Origin: Methylobacterium mesophilicum SR1.6/6
Lineage (GTDB): Bacteria > Pseudomonadota > Alphaproteobacteria > Rhizobiales > Beijerinckiaceae
Direction: 5' to 3'
Assembly: GCF_000364445.2 (NCBI RefSeq)
Contig: NZ_CP043538.1
Location: forward strand, 536,501-600,500
Length of the DNA stretch: 64,000 bases
The notes below the pieces were generated by a model. That model was not told the DNA's origin. It ran no database searches and saw only the letters and a list, made by a program, of their open reading frames with translations. Below, one piece after another: positions 49,043-58,049 of this stretch (its first letter is position 1; every line of letters begins with the position of its first letter). The position numbers and the translations under genes were made by a program.

Positions 49043-49068
49043 AGCCCGCACCGGCAGCGGTGCGGGCT
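49043..49068 (+). terminator. Hairpin terminator between convergent genes
   Basis: A perfect 10-base stem (AGCCCGCACC with GGTGCGGGCT) with a 6-base loop lies between the small secreted gene and the convergent alaS. The T-run is poor on either strand, so it may work in both directions or need a factor. Confidence 0.6.
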
Positions 49069-49083
49069 TATCGAACGCGAGGC

Positions 49084-51762
49084 TCAGGCGGCCTCGGTCA
49101 GCGCCTGCTCGACGGCGTCGAGGGCCGCTTCCGCGCCCGCGCCGTTGGGCCCACCGGCCTGGGCCATGTCGCGACGCCCGCCGCCGCCCTTGCCGCCCAG
49201 CGCCCCGGCGCCGGCGCGCACGAGGCCGACCGCGTCGTAGCGCTCGGTCAGGTCTTCAGTGACGCCGACCACCAGCCCCGCCTTGCCGTCCGGTCCCACG
49301 CCGACGACCGCCACGACGCCGGAGCCCAAACGCTTCTTCTCCTCGTCGACGATCGGCTTGAGGTCGCGCATGTCGAGGCCCTCGACCACCGAGCGTCGGA
49401 AGGCGACGCCGCCGACCTCGGATTGCCGCGCACCGGAGCCCGGCCCCGCCTCGCCGCCCATGGCCAGCTTGCGGCGGGTGTCGGCAAGTTCGCGCTCCAG
49501 GCGCCGCCGGTCCTCCATCAGTGCGGTCAGGCGATCAGGCGCCTCGGTGACGGGCGCCTTGAGGATGCCGGCCAGCGCAGCCAGCGTCCGCGCCTCCTCG
49601 GCCCGGTGGTGCCGCGCCGCGTCCGCCGTCAGCGCCTCGATGCGGCGCACCCCGGCGCCCACCGCGCTCTCCGCCACGATGGTGATCGCACCGATGTCGC
49701 CGGTGCGCGCCGCGTGTGTGCCGCCGCAGAGCTCCACGGAGAATTTCTTCGGCCGGCCCTGACCGACCTCGCCGTCGACGGGCAGGCCCATGGAGACGAC
49801 CCGCACCTCGTCGCCGTACTTCTCGCCGAACAGGGCCCGCGCGCCGGACGCGATGGCGTCGTCCACCGCCATCAGTTTGGTGACGACGGGTGCGTTCTGG
49901 AGAAGCACCGCGTTGGCGATGTCCTCAACGCGGGCGAGTTCCTCCGCCTCGATCGGCTTCGGATGGCTGATGTCGAAGCGCAGGCGCTCGGGGCTCACCA
50001 GCGAGCCCTTCTGGGCCACGTGATCGCCCAGTACCTGCCGCAGGGCCTCGTGCAGGAGGTGGGTGGCCGAGTGGTTGGCGCGGATCGCCCGGCGGCGGGC
50101 GTGGTCGACCTTCAGCTCTACCGGCTGCTCAAGGCTCAGGCTCCCCTCCTCCACCGTGACATGGTGGACGAAGACGTCGCCAAGCTTCTTCTGGGTGTCG
50201 GTGACGCGTGCCCGCAGACCCGGCGCCACGATCAGGCCGGAATCGCCGACCTGACCGCCCGATTCCCCGTAGAACGGCGTCTGGTTGACGAGGACGAGGC
50301 CGGTCTGGCCTGCCTCCAGGCTCTGCGCCTCGGCGCCCTCGCGCAGCAGCGCTGTGACGATGCCCTCGGCGGTCTCGGTCTCGTAGCCCAGGAACTCGGT
50401 GGCGCCGACGCGCTCGCGCAGGCCGAACCACACCGTCTCGGTGGCCGCCTCGCCCGAGCCCTTCCAGGCCTCGCGGGCCGCCTGCTTCTGGCGCTGCATC
50501 GCCGCCGCGAAGGCGTCGGTGTCGACGCCGACGCCGCGGGCCTTGAGGGCGTCCTGCGTCAGGTCGAGGGGGAAGCCGTAGGTGTCGTAGAGCGTGAAGG
50601 CGGTCTCGCCGGAGAGCTTGTCGCCTTCCCGGAGGTCGCGGCTCTCGGCGTCGAGGATCGACAGGCCGCGCTCCAGGGTCCGGCGGAAGCGGGTCTCCTC
50701 CAGCTTCAGCGTCTCGGCGATCAGGCTCTCCGCCCGCATCAGCTCGGGATAAGCCTGACCCATCTCGCGGACCAGGGTCGGCACGAGACGGTACATGGTC
50801 GGCTCATGGGCACCGAGGATCTCGGCGTGGCGCATGGCCCGGCGCATGATGCGGCGCAGCACGTAGCCGCGGCCCTCGTTGCCCGGCAGCACGCCGTCGG
50901 CCACCAGGAAGGAGGCGGCGCGCAGGTGGTCGGCGATCACCCGGTAGGAGGCGAGTGTCCCGGGCTCCGGCGCCCGCGAGACCGCGTGGGCCACGGCGTC
51001 GATCAGGGCACGGAACAGGTCGGTGTCGTAGTTCGAGTGCACGCCCTGGAGGATCGCCGCCATGCGCTCAAGGCCCATGCCGGTGTCGATCGACGGTCGC
51101 GGCAGCGGGTTGCGCGACCCCGGCTCCAGCTGCTCGTACTGCATGAACACGAGGTTCCAGAATTCCAGGAACCGGTCGCCGTCCTCGTCGGGAGAGCCGG
51201 GCGGGCCGCCCTGCAGGGCCGGACCCTGGTCGATGAAGATCTCGGAACATGGTCCGCACGGGCCGGTATCGCCCATCTGCCAGAAATTGTCGGACGTCCC
51301 GATCCGGATGATCTTCCCGTCCGGCAGGCCGGCGATCTTCCTCCACAGCCCGGCAGCCTCGTCGTCGTCGGCGTAGACGGTCACGAGGAGGTTGTCGGGC
51401 TTGAGGCCGAACTCCTTGGTGATCAGCGTCCAGGCCAGCTCGATGGCGCGGTCCTTGAAGTAGTCGCCGAACGAGAAGTTGCCGAGCATCTCGAAGAACG
51501 TGTGGTGGCGCGCCGTGTAGCCGACATTGTCGAGGTCGTTGTGCTTGCCGCCGGCCCGCACGCATTTCTGCGCGGTCGTAGCCCGATCGTAGGCGCGCCG
51601 TTCCATCCCGGTGAAGACGTTCTTGAACTGCACCATGCCGGCGTTCGTGAACATCAGCGTCGGATCGTTCTTCGGCACGAGGCTCGACGAGGGCACGACC
51701 TCGTGCCCGGCCTTGGCGAAGTAGTCGAGGAAGGTCGACCGGATCTCGTTGACGCCGCTCAT
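49084..51762 (-). CDS. alaS: Alanyl-tRNA synthetase
   Basis: 892 residues, full length. The N-terminal class II core begins [26 protein letters not shown] with [13 protein letters not shown] and [18 protein letters not shown]. The editing domain has the zinc-site [12 protein letters not shown] and [13 protein letters not shown]. The C-terminal Gly-rich region ([16 protein letters not shown]) is the usual C-Ala end. It charges tRNA-Ala; a tRNA-Ala gene lies about 9 kb upstream. It is divergent from the transglycosylase gene. Confidence 0.96.
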   Translation of the reverse strand: MSGVNEIRSTFLDYFAKAGHEVVPSSSLVPKNDPTLMFTNAGMVQFKNVFTGMERRAYDRATTAQKCVRAGGKHNDLDNVGYTARHHTFFEMLGNFSFGDYFKDRAIELAWTLITKEFGLKPDNLLVTVYADDDEAAGLWRKIAGLPDGKIIRIGTSDNFWQMGDTGPCGPCSEIFIDQGPALQGGPPGSPDEDGDRFLEFWNLVFMQYEQLEPGSRNPLPRPSIDTGMGLERMAAILQGVHSNYDTDLFRALIDAVAHAVSRAPEPGTLASYRVIADHLRAASFLVADGVLPGNEGRGYVLRRIMRRAMRHAEILGAHEPTMYRLVPTLVREMGQAYPELMRAESLIAETLKLEETRFRRTLERGLSILDAESRDLREGDKLSGETAFTLYDTYGFPLDLTQDALKARGVGVDTDAFAAAMQRQKQAAREAWKGSGEAATETVWFGLRERVGATEFLGYETETAEGIVTALLREGAEAQSLEAGQTGLVLVNQTPFYGESGGQVGDSGLIVAPGLRARVTDTQKKLGDVFVHHVTVEEGSLSLEQPVELKVDHARRRAIRANHSATHLLHEALRQVLGDHVAQKGSLVSPERLRFDISHPKPIEAEELARVEDIANAVLLQNAPVVTKLMAVDDAIASGARALFGEKYGDEVRVVSMGLPVDGEVGQGRPKKFSVELCGGTHAARTGDIGAITIVAESAVGAGVRRIEALTADAARHHRAEEARTLAALAGILKAPVTEAPDRLTALMEDRRRLERELADTRRKLAMGGEAGPGSGARQSEVGGVAFRRSVVEGLDMRDLKPIVDEEKKRLGSGVVAVVGVGPDGKAGLVVGVTEDLTERYDAVGLVRAGAGALGGKGGGGRRDMAQAGGPNGAGAEAALDAVEQALTEAA

Positions 51763-51992
51763 CAGGGCTGACTCTGGCAGGACACAGGGAAACCGGGCCG
51801 CCGCGCGCCACGCGCGCAGGACCCGCTTGGCGCCCTCTTAAGGAGGGATCCCGCGCGAGTCACGGTCGCCCTGCCGCGAAATCTCCTTCGGACGCCGCAT
51901 CTCGGCCACAAGCGCGGCCGTGTTGTCGCCACATCTGTCAAGCGATGGTGTGTCCGTAGCGCCGCAGCGGCGTGTGGAGAGTCGGGATAACG

Positions 51993-53159
51993 ATGCAGGG
52001 CCGCACGGTCGGATCGCCGAGGACTATCACCGGCAAGCAGGGCCATTTCGGCGCCGGCCGCGCCGACGTGATCGCCGCGCAACCCATGCTGGGTCGCGCC
52101 CATGGCAGCCGCCCCGCGCTGTTTCGCTCCCTGCTCACCGTCTCGCTGATCGCCGGCGGCCTCAGCGCCGCCCTGATCGGGTCGGGCGTCGATCTCGGCA
52201 AGGTCGGGCTCTCTCCGGCGGTCTCGACCGCGGAGGCCGCCACCGAGCTGCCGATGCCGCGGCCGCGGATCCACACCGTCGCCCTGGCCACCGGCCTTGA
52301 GCAGACGCCCCTGCGCGCCGCCTCCAGTTTTGCCGCCGTTCACGACCTCGATACCGACATCGGCTCGAACACGGTGGACCGCGTCTCGTACGATTTCCTG
52401 CTCTCCGAGAGCGCCGTCGGCGATCCGAACGACATCCTTGAATTCGGCCCGATGAAGATCCGGCGCCACCTCGTGCAGACGATCGTGCGGGCCGCTCAGG
52501 CCGTGCAGACCGATCCGGTGCTGCTGATGGCGGTGGCCGACAAGGAATCGAGCTTCGTGACCGCGGTGCAGGCCAAGACCTCCTCGGCCACCGGCCTCTA
52601 CCAGTTCATCGAGCGTACCTGGCTCGGCGTGGTGCGGGACTTCGGCGCCAAGTACGGGCTTGAGAAGGACGCCGCTCTCATCACGGCCGACGCCAACGAC
52701 CGGCCGGTGATCACCGACCAGGCCGAGCGCGCCCGGGTGTTGGAACTGCGCCGCGACCCCTATCTCTCGGCGCTGATGGCCGGCGAGATGCTGAAGCGCG
52801 ACGCGGCCCGCATCGCCCTGCGCATCGGCCGCGAGCTCACGCTGGGCGAGGTCTACCTCGCCCACTTCCTCGGGCCGGACGATGCGGAAGAGTTCCTCGC
52901 CAACGTCGTGAACAAGCCGGCGGCGGCCGCCGCCGCCCTGCTCCCGGGTCCGGCCAGGGCCAACCGCTCGATCTTCTTCGCCGCCGGGCGCTTCGTCGGG
53001 CGCGGCCGTCACCGCAAGCCCCTGAGCCTGTCGGTGGCCGAGGTCCACGAGAAGTTCGAGGCGATGATGAGCACCCGCGGATCGCGCTATCAGAACGTCC
53101 GGGCAGTCTCCGGCATCATGGCCTACGCGGACGCCGAAGCCGGCCTCGCCACACAGTAA
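51993..53159 (+). CDS. Lytic transglycosylase domain protein
   Basis: 388 residues from ATG 51993 (GTG 51972 is an alternative). A hydrophobic segment at about residues 45-65 (SLLTVSLIAGGLSAALIGSG) acts as an anchor or signal. The SLT-like core contains VADKESSFVTAVQAKTSSATGLYQFIERTW, where KESS carries the catalytic Glu and SATGLYQF matches the conserved Gly-Leu-Tyr/Met-Gln block. GEVYLAHFLGPDDA follows. It cleaves peptidoglycan to 1,6-anhydro products in the family. It shares a 230-base divergent promoter region with alaS. Confidence 0.85.
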   Translation: MQGRTVGSPRTITGKQGHFGAGRADVIAAQPMLGRAHGSRPALFRSLLTVSLIAGGLSAALIGSGVDLGKVGLSPAVSTAEAATELPMPRPRIHTVALATGLEQTPLRAASSFAAVHDLDTDIGSNTVDRVSYDFLLSESAVGDPNDILEFGPMKIRRHLVQTIVRAAQAVQTDPVLLMAVADKESSFVTAVQAKTSSATGLYQFIERTWLGVVRDFGAKYGLEKDAALITADANDRPVITDQAERARVLELRRDPYLSALMAGEMLKRDAARIALRIGRELTLGEVYLAHFLGPDDAEEFLANVVNKPAAAAAALLPGPARANRSIFFAAGRFVGRGRHRKPLSLSVAEVHEKFEAMMSTRGSRYQNVRAVSGIMAYADAEAGLATQ

Positions 53160-53252
53160 CCCCTCTGCGAGACGCTGCGGGATTCGAAATGTCCCGCGCA
53201 ACCAGCGGCGGATTGCCGACTTTCCTCCCCAGGCGCCGCATCCTGGACTGGC

Positions 53253-53876
53253 ATGAACGTTCGACTTCGGGGGGAGTCCTTGAAAAAGCATCAGACGAGC
53301 GCATTACCACCGCTCACCGATACGCTCTCACCGGGAATTCCGCTCGATCAGATCGGACGGACACTCGCGTCCTTCTACGATGACCTCGTCACGGAGGGCG
53401 TGCCCGAGCACCTCGCCGCCCTGGTGCGCCGCGTCCGCCAGACCGAGGGTGACGCGGTGGTCCCGCGCGAGCCGGAGGTCGCTTCGCCCGAGGCCGGGCA
53501 GCCGCGCCTCGCCCTCGTGGTGGAGGATGACCCCGAGATCCGCGCCCTGGCCGAGACCCTTCTCGAGGAGACCGAACTCGACGTGGTCGGCTGCGACAGC
53601 GCCGAGGCCGCGCTGGCGGTGCTGCAGGCGCGCGGCGGAGACGTGGCCCTCGTCTTCGCCGATGTCCGGTTGGCCGGCGAGATGGACGGCCTCCAGCTCG
53701 CGCGCGCGGTGGCGACCCTCTGGCCGCGCGCCCGCTTGGTGATCACCTCCGGTCACGGATTGCCGCGGCCGGACCTGCCGGCCGAGGCGGTGTTCATCGC
53801 CAAGCCCTGGCGCCCGCTCGACGTGCTGGTGGAGGCCGAAAGGGCCGCCGCCGATCCGGCGCCGCCGGTGATCTGA
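53253..53876 (+). CDS. NepR-like domain fused to a receiver domain
   Basis: 207 residues from ATG 53253; TTG 53280, just after a GGGGGGAG tract, is possible. Residues about 30-62 (LDQIGRTLASFYDDLVTEGV, PEHLAALVRRV) match the two-helix core of NepR, the anti-sigma factor of the alphaproteobacterial general stress response. Residues 84-195 are a FixJ-like receiver: LVVEDDPEIRALAETLL, the phospho-acceptor Asp in VFADVRLAGEMDG, VITSGHG, and AVFIAKPWRP. Phosphorylation could thus control anti-sigma activity in cis. The receiver is clear; the NepR call rests on short similarity. Confidence 0.75.
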   Translation: MNVRLRGESLKKHQTSALPPLTDTLSPGIPLDQIGRTLASFYDDLVTEGVPEHLAALVRRVRQTEGDAVVPREPEVASPEAGQPRLALVVEDDPEIRALAETLLEETELDVVGCDSAEAALAVLQARGGDVALVFADVRLAGEMDGLQLARAVATLWPRARLVITSGHGLPRPDLPAEAVFIAKPWRPLDVLVEAERAAADPAPPVI

Positions 53877-54196
53877 ACGCGCTACGGCATCGGTCGACGT
53901 GCCGGTCGTCACTTCGGGACCGCGCAGCGGAGCCCAGGATCCTGAGCCGCCGATGCGCCGGATTTTCGCAGCCACTGCATTTCTGGGTTCCGGGTTCGCC
54001 TGCGGCGCCATGGCAGGACGGGCCGGTTGATCAAATCGCCAGCGGTGTCTCCGGCGGGCGCCCGGCCTGTCTTGTCGGTCTCGGAACAGGATCTTCTCAG
54101 AAGCGACGGCCCCGTCGCCTGCGGACGCGATACGCCGCTGGGCCCAAGCCTTGCATCACCATCCATCGCATCGGTGACAGCCCGGAGCCCGCGACG
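53877..54196. other. Intergenic region without recognised gene
   Basis: About 320 bases before the TTG-initiated transglutaminase gene. Open frames here are extensions of, or shadows to, neighbouring genes. No promoter, operator or RNA could be assigned. Confidence 0.45.
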
Positions 54197-55126
54197 TTGC
54201 CGATCCTGTCCGTCCGTCACCGCACACTGTACCGGTACCGGCGTCCGGTTGCGTTCGACGAGCACCGGATCATGTTCCGGCCGCGCGACAGCTACGATCA
54301 GCGGCTGATCGAGGCGACGCTCGACATCACGCCCGAGCCGGCCTCCCTGCGCTGGATGTTCGACGTGTTCGGCAATTGCGTCGCCGTGACGACCTTCGAC
54401 ACCCGCGCGGAGACGCTCACCTTCGATTGCGGCATCACCCTCGAACACACGCCGGAACACGCGCCGGTCTTCCCCCTGGCGCCCCACGCGACCCATTACC
54501 CATTCGGCTACGGCGCCGAGGACATGCCGGATCTGGCCCGCTCGATCGAGCGGCAATGGCCCGACCCGCGCCACGAGGTCGACGCCTGGGCGCGCGGCTT
54601 CCTGCCCGAGCAGGGACGCATCCCCACGCAGGAGCTGCTCGCCGCCATGACGCGCAGCGTCCGGGCGAACTTTACCTATCTCGCACGCTCGGAGAAGGGC
54701 GTGCAGGATCCCCTAACCACCTTGCGCGGCAGGATCGGTTCCTGCCGGGACTTCGCGGTGCTGATGATGGAGGGCGTGCGAGCCCTCGGCATGGCCGCCC
54801 GGTTCGTCTCCGGCTACCTCTACAACCCCCGGAACGACCGCGCCCGCCACGTCGGCGGCGGGTCCACGCACGCATGGTTGCAGGTCTACCTCCCAGGCGC
54901 GGGCTGGGTCGAGTTCGACCCGACCAACGGCATCGTCGGCAATCGCGACCTGATCCGCGTGGCGGTGGCGCGCGACCCCGCACAGGCCGTGCCGCTGCAC
55001 GGCTCTTTCTTCGGCCTGGCCAGTGACGATCTCGGGATGCGCGTCGAGGTCGACGTGGTCGCGCTGGCCGCAACCGACGTGACGACCCGCGGCGCGCACG
55101 GGTCGCCGCCCGGTCTGGCGCGTTGA
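54197..55126 (+). CDS. Transglutaminase-like protein with N-terminal beta domain
   Basis: 309 residues starting at TTG 54197, with GGAG at a suitable distance and no ATG or GTG fitting the family start. The N-terminal bacterial transglutaminase-like domain begins ILSVRHRTLYRYRRPVAFDEH. The catalytic triad is visible as GSCRDFAVLMMEG (Cys), STHAWLQVYLPGAGW (His) and EFDPTNG (Asp). There is no signal peptide. Such proteins often sit with circularly permuted ATP-grasp genes; here it is paired with a second transglutaminase-like gene instead. Confidence 0.85.
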   Translation: MPILSVRHRTLYRYRRPVAFDEHRIMFRPRDSYDQRLIEATLDITPEPASLRWMFDVFGNCVAVTTFDTRAETLTFDCGITLEHTPEHAPVFPLAPHATHYPFGYGAEDMPDLARSIERQWPDPRHEVDAWARGFLPEQGRIPTQELLAAMTRSVRANFTYLARSEKGVQDPLTTLRGRIGSCRDFAVLMMEGVRALGMAARFVSGYLYNPRNDRARHVGGGSTHAWLQVYLPGAGWVEFDPTNGIVGNRDLIRVAVARDPAQAVPLHGSFFGLASDDLGMRVEVDVVALAATDVTTRGAHGSPPGLAR

Positions 55127-55193
55127 GCCGTCGGACCCGGAACGAGCGTGCGTGGCGTCTCCGCGCGGCAGGCGACAGAGCAGGGTGGCCACG

Positions 55194-56012
55194 ATGAAGA
55201 TCAGGACGGGTTTCGATATCGCCTTCACGCTGTCGCAGCCGACCCCGATGATCCTGATGCTGAGCGTCCATCCCTCACGGATGGAAGATCTGCTCACGCC
55301 GCAGGTGCTCGTCTTCGACCCGCCGCTCGACGCGCATGAATACCGCGACGGGTTCGGCAACATCTGCCATCGGATCGTCGTGCCACCCGGGCAGTTCACG
55401 GTCGCGGCGGATTTCACGGTCGCGGATTCCGGGCTGCCCGATCCCGTCGTGCCGGAGGCCCGGCAGATCCCGGTCCAGGATCTGCCCGACGACGTCCTCG
55501 TCTTCCTCTTGGGCTCGCGCTACTGCGACACCGACCGGCTCACGCAGACGGCGTGGTCGCTGTTCGGCGGCACGCCGGAGGGCTGGGCGCGGGTCCAGGC
55601 CATCGTGGACTACACGCACGAGCGAATCCGCTTCGATTACCAGCGCGCCGACGCCACCCGCAGCGCGCACGACGCTTTCATGCAGCGCGAGGGAGTGTGC
55701 CGGGACTTCGCGCATCTGGCGATCACGCTGTGCCGATGCATGAACATCCCGGCGCGCTACGCCACCGGCTACCTCGGCGATATCGGCGTGCCGAAGGATC
55801 CGGCCCCGATGGACTTCTCGGCATGGTTCGAGGTCTATCTCGACGGGCCGGACGGGCCGCGCTGGTACACGTTCGATGCCCGGCACAACCGCCCCCGCAT
55901 CGGCCGCATCGTCATGGCCCGCGGCCGCGACGCAACCGACTGCGCGATCTCGACCAATTTTGGCTACGCGCACCTCGCGCGGTTTGACGTCCACACCGAC
56001 GAAGCGGGCTGA
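55194..56012 (+). CDS. Second transglutaminase-like protein
   Basis: 272 residues from ATG 55194. The N-terminal ~150 residues form a beta-rich domain (FDIAFTLSQPTPMILMLSVH). The catalytic part has GVCRDFAHLAITLCRC, FSAWFEVYLDG and RWYTFDARHN for Cys, His and Asp. The arrangement differs from the upstream gene (longer N-terminal domain, short C-terminus), so the two are distant paralogues, not a recent duplication. They are co-directional, 67 bases apart, and precede an L,D-transpeptidase, which suggests amide chemistry on peptides or the cell wall. Confidence 0.85.
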   Translation: MKIRTGFDIAFTLSQPTPMILMLSVHPSRMEDLLTPQVLVFDPPLDAHEYRDGFGNICHRIVVPPGQFTVAADFTVADSGLPDPVVPEARQIPVQDLPDDVLVFLLGSRYCDTDRLTQTAWSLFGGTPEGWARVQAIVDYTHERIRFDYQRADATRSAHDAFMQREGVCRDFAHLAITLCRCMNIPARYATGYLGDIGVPKDPAPMDFSAWFEVYLDGPDGPRWYTFDARHNRPRIGRIVMARGRDATDCAISTNFGYAHLARFDVHTDEAG

Positions 56013-56139
56013 GGGGCGCGACGCACGCTCAAGCCTGTCTGCGTATTCCGCCGGACCGCAAATTCTCGGCGGATGTATGGAACTGCTTGCCTATGCTCAC
56101 GCTTGTAATGGCAAAGGTTATTGCACAGGCAGGCCACTC

Positions 56140-56787
56140 ATGAAGACCAGGGTCACCGCACTCGCCGCGCTCCTCGGCGTGACTGTTCTTGCCGCTACGC
56201 CCGCGCTCGCGGCGTCGTCCTACGATCCGTTCGGAACGGAGAGTGCCGACGACTATTATTCCGATCAGGGCCAGTACGGTTACCAGGGCACTTACGCCCC
56301 GGGTTATGGCCAAGGCGTGCAGGCTGCGCCGCAGGCGCAGGTCCAGCCGATCCCCCGTGAGATCGTGGCGTTCAACGCGCCCTACGCGCCCGGCACCATC
56401 GTGGTCTCCACCGCCGAGCGCCGGCTGTACTACGTGCTCGGCAACGGTGAGGCGATCCGGTACGGCGTCGGCGTCGGTCGCCCAGGCTTCAGCTGGAGCG
56501 GCACCAACAAGATCACCGCCAAGCGCGAGTGGCCGTCGTGGACGCCTCCGAAGGCGATGATCGCCCGGCGTCCCGACCTGCCGCGCTACATGGCAGGCGG
56601 CATCGAGAATCCGCTCGGCGCCCGGGCCATGTATATCGGCAGCACCGAGTACCGCATCCACGGCTCCAACGAGCCCGACACGATCGGGCAGGCCGTGTCT
56701 TCGGGCTGCATCCGGATGACCAACGATGACGTCACCGATCTCTACGAGCGCGTGAAGGTCGGCGCCAAGGTCGTCGTGCTGAACTGA
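56140..56787 (+). CDS. L,D-transpeptidase (YkuD domain)
   Basis: 215 residues. A signal peptide (LAALLGVTVLAATPALAA) is followed by a Tyr/Gly-rich spacer and the YkuD domain from about residue 80: PGTIVVSTAERRLYYVLGNG and the active-site region HGSNEPDTIGQAVSSGCIRMTNDDV with catalytic His and Cys. It makes 3-3 peptidoglycan cross-links or attaches proteins to peptidoglycan in characterised relatives. A strong hairpin follows. Confidence 0.92.
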   Translation: MKTRVTALAALLGVTVLAATPALAASSYDPFGTESADDYYSDQGQYGYQGTYAPGYGQGVQAAPQAQVQPIPREIVAFNAPYAPGTIVVSTAERRLYYVLGNGEAIRYGVGVGRPGFSWSGTNKITAKREWPSWTPPKAMIARRPDLPRYMAGGIENPLGARAMYIGSTEYRIHGSNEPDTIGQAVSSGCIRMTNDDVTDLYERVKVGAKVVVLN

Positions 56788-56838
56788 CCGCTGAGACTGC
56801 GGGCGCGGGACCCGCGCCTGACCCGTTCCGTACAGTTC

Positions 56839-56874
56839 GGGCCGCGCCACCCCAGTCGGGTGCGCGGCCCTCTT
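56839..56874 (+). terminator. Hairpin terminator after the L,D-transpeptidase gene
   Basis: GGGCCGCG-CACCC pairs with GGGTG-CGCGGCCC (one bulged C) around a 5-base loop, followed by TCTT. It lies about 50 bases after the stop codon and adjoins the end of the convergent small gene. Confidence 0.65.
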
Positions 56875-56877
56875 GCG

Positions 56878-57246
56878 TCAAGGGACGACCTGCCCGACCG
56901 CGGTCTGCGGGGGGCTGAACGAGGCGATCGGCAGATCGCAGAAGCAGCGCGCCCCGAGCGGCCGCGGCCCGGGGAGCGGGCATGAAAACGGCTTCGGCCC
57001 GGACAGCCCCTGCTGGATCGCGTCGCAGTTGAAGCCGACGGGCCCACGCTCGGCGCGGCGCGGCGGCCTGCGATAGCCACGCTCGTAGCCTGGATCCTCG
57101 TAGGCGGGGGCCGGCCCGTAGCCCGGCCGCTCGACATATTGGGCCCGTGCCGTCGTGCCGGGCAACGCGGCCGCGAGCGCCAGTGCCGCGACGCTCATGC
57201 GGAATGGTCGACGCAGGCCTGTCCGGCCGGAGGCAGTGAGGCGCAT
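56878..57246 (-). CDS. Small secreted cysteine-containing protein
   Basis: 122 residues from ATG 57246 with GAAGGG upstream; longer in-frame starts lie in arginine-rich sequence. A signal peptide (MSVAALALAAALPGTTARA) follows a basic N-terminus. The mature part is Tyr/Pro/Arg-rich and has four cysteines in GFNCDAIQQG, PFSCPLP and ARCFCDLP, likely two disulfides. No family recognised; proteins of this general type are common in Methylobacterium. Confidence 0.6.
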   Translation of the reverse strand: MRLTASGRTGLRRPFRMSVAALALAAALPGTTARAQYVERPGYGPAPAYEDPGYERGYRRPPRRAERGPVGFNCDAIQQGLSGPKPFSCPLPGPRPLGARCFCDLPIASFSPPQTAVGQVVP

Positions 57247-57322
57247 CCCTGAACCCTTCGCTCGGCGCGGATCCATCCCGTCCGCTCGGCGGCTGTCGGG
57301 GGCAATACGGGCGAAAACGAGA

Positions 57323-57352
57323 CGGCCCGCTCCCGGGACCGGGAGCGGGCCG
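57323..57352 (-). terminator. Terminator downstream of the phasin gene
   Basis: A perfect 14-base stem (CGGCCCGCTCCCGG with CCGGGAGCGGGCCG) and a 2-base gap. On the minus strand it is followed by TCTCGTTTTC, giving a rho-independent terminator about 28 bases after the phasin stop. Confidence 0.8.
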
Positions 57353-57379
57353 AGAGCCCCGTTTCGCAACAGACGGCTG

Positions 57380-57868
57380 TCAGTGCGACGCGCGCTCGGC
57401 GGCGTCCTGCGCGTTCTGCGCGGTCTGCTTGGCGGCGTCCTGGCCCTGTTCCATGGCCTTGCGCGCCTCGTCGGCGCCCTGCTGCATCGCCGACTTGGCG
57501 CGCTCGGCGCCCTGCTGCATCGCGCTCTGGGCGAGGCCGCTGAACTCCTTCGCCTGGGCCTGGATGGCGGCGAACTGGCTGCGGACGAACTCGGCCTGAT
57601 GCTGCATCGCCTCCTGCACGTCCTTGGCGCGGACCAGCTTCTGCGCGAGATCGAAGGCCGCGTTCACGTTCTGCTCGGCGTACTCGAAGCCGCGCGACGA
57701 GACGTCAAGGGCGTTCGAGCGCGCCAGCTCGGCCGAGCCCTGCACGGTGTCGGCGGTGCGGCGAGCCGCGCCGATGAAGCTGTCGAAGGCCTTGCGCGCC
57801 TGCTCGACGCTCTTCTCGGCGAAATCCCGCATTTCGGCCGGAACTTCATAGTTCGGGGGGTTGCTCAT
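57380..57868 (-). CDS. Phasin family protein
   Basis: 162 residues from ATG 57868, with GGAGA upstream; a longer frame to 57940 is unlikely. MRDFAEKSVEQARKAFDSFI and the following amphipathic helices (FEYAEQNVNAAFDLAQKLV) are typical of phasins that coat polyhydroxyalkanoate granules. The C-terminal third is an imperfect repeat of SAMQQGA(E/D) units and Gln/Ala-rich sequence. Polyhydroxybutyrate storage is usual in methylobacteria. Confidence 0.85.
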   Translation of the reverse strand: MSNPPNYEVPAEMRDFAEKSVEQARKAFDSFIGAARRTADTVQGSAELARSNALDVSSRGFEYAEQNVNAAFDLAQKLVRAKDVQEAMQHQAEFVRSQFAAIQAQAKEFSGLAQSAMQQGAERAKSAMQQGADEARKAMEQGQDAAKQTAQNAQDAAERASH

Positions 57869-58049
57869 GTACCGTCTCCTCTCGTCAGGAAGTCTGTGGA
57901 TGGTGCTTTTTGCGGTGCAACATAACCGATTCGGCCCCATATGCCACCCGCGCTCATGGCGTTAAGGTTGACATGACGTAAACGTGTGACGGTTGGTGCG
58001 AGAGTCCAGCGTCGCGGCGTAAGGGAGTGCAAAAAGACGCTACGGTCGC

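Noticed and set aside
57440..57560. Tandem repeat resembling a small CRISPR or VNTR
   Set aside because: It encodes the repeated SAMQQGA units of the phasin C-terminus and has no spacer structure.
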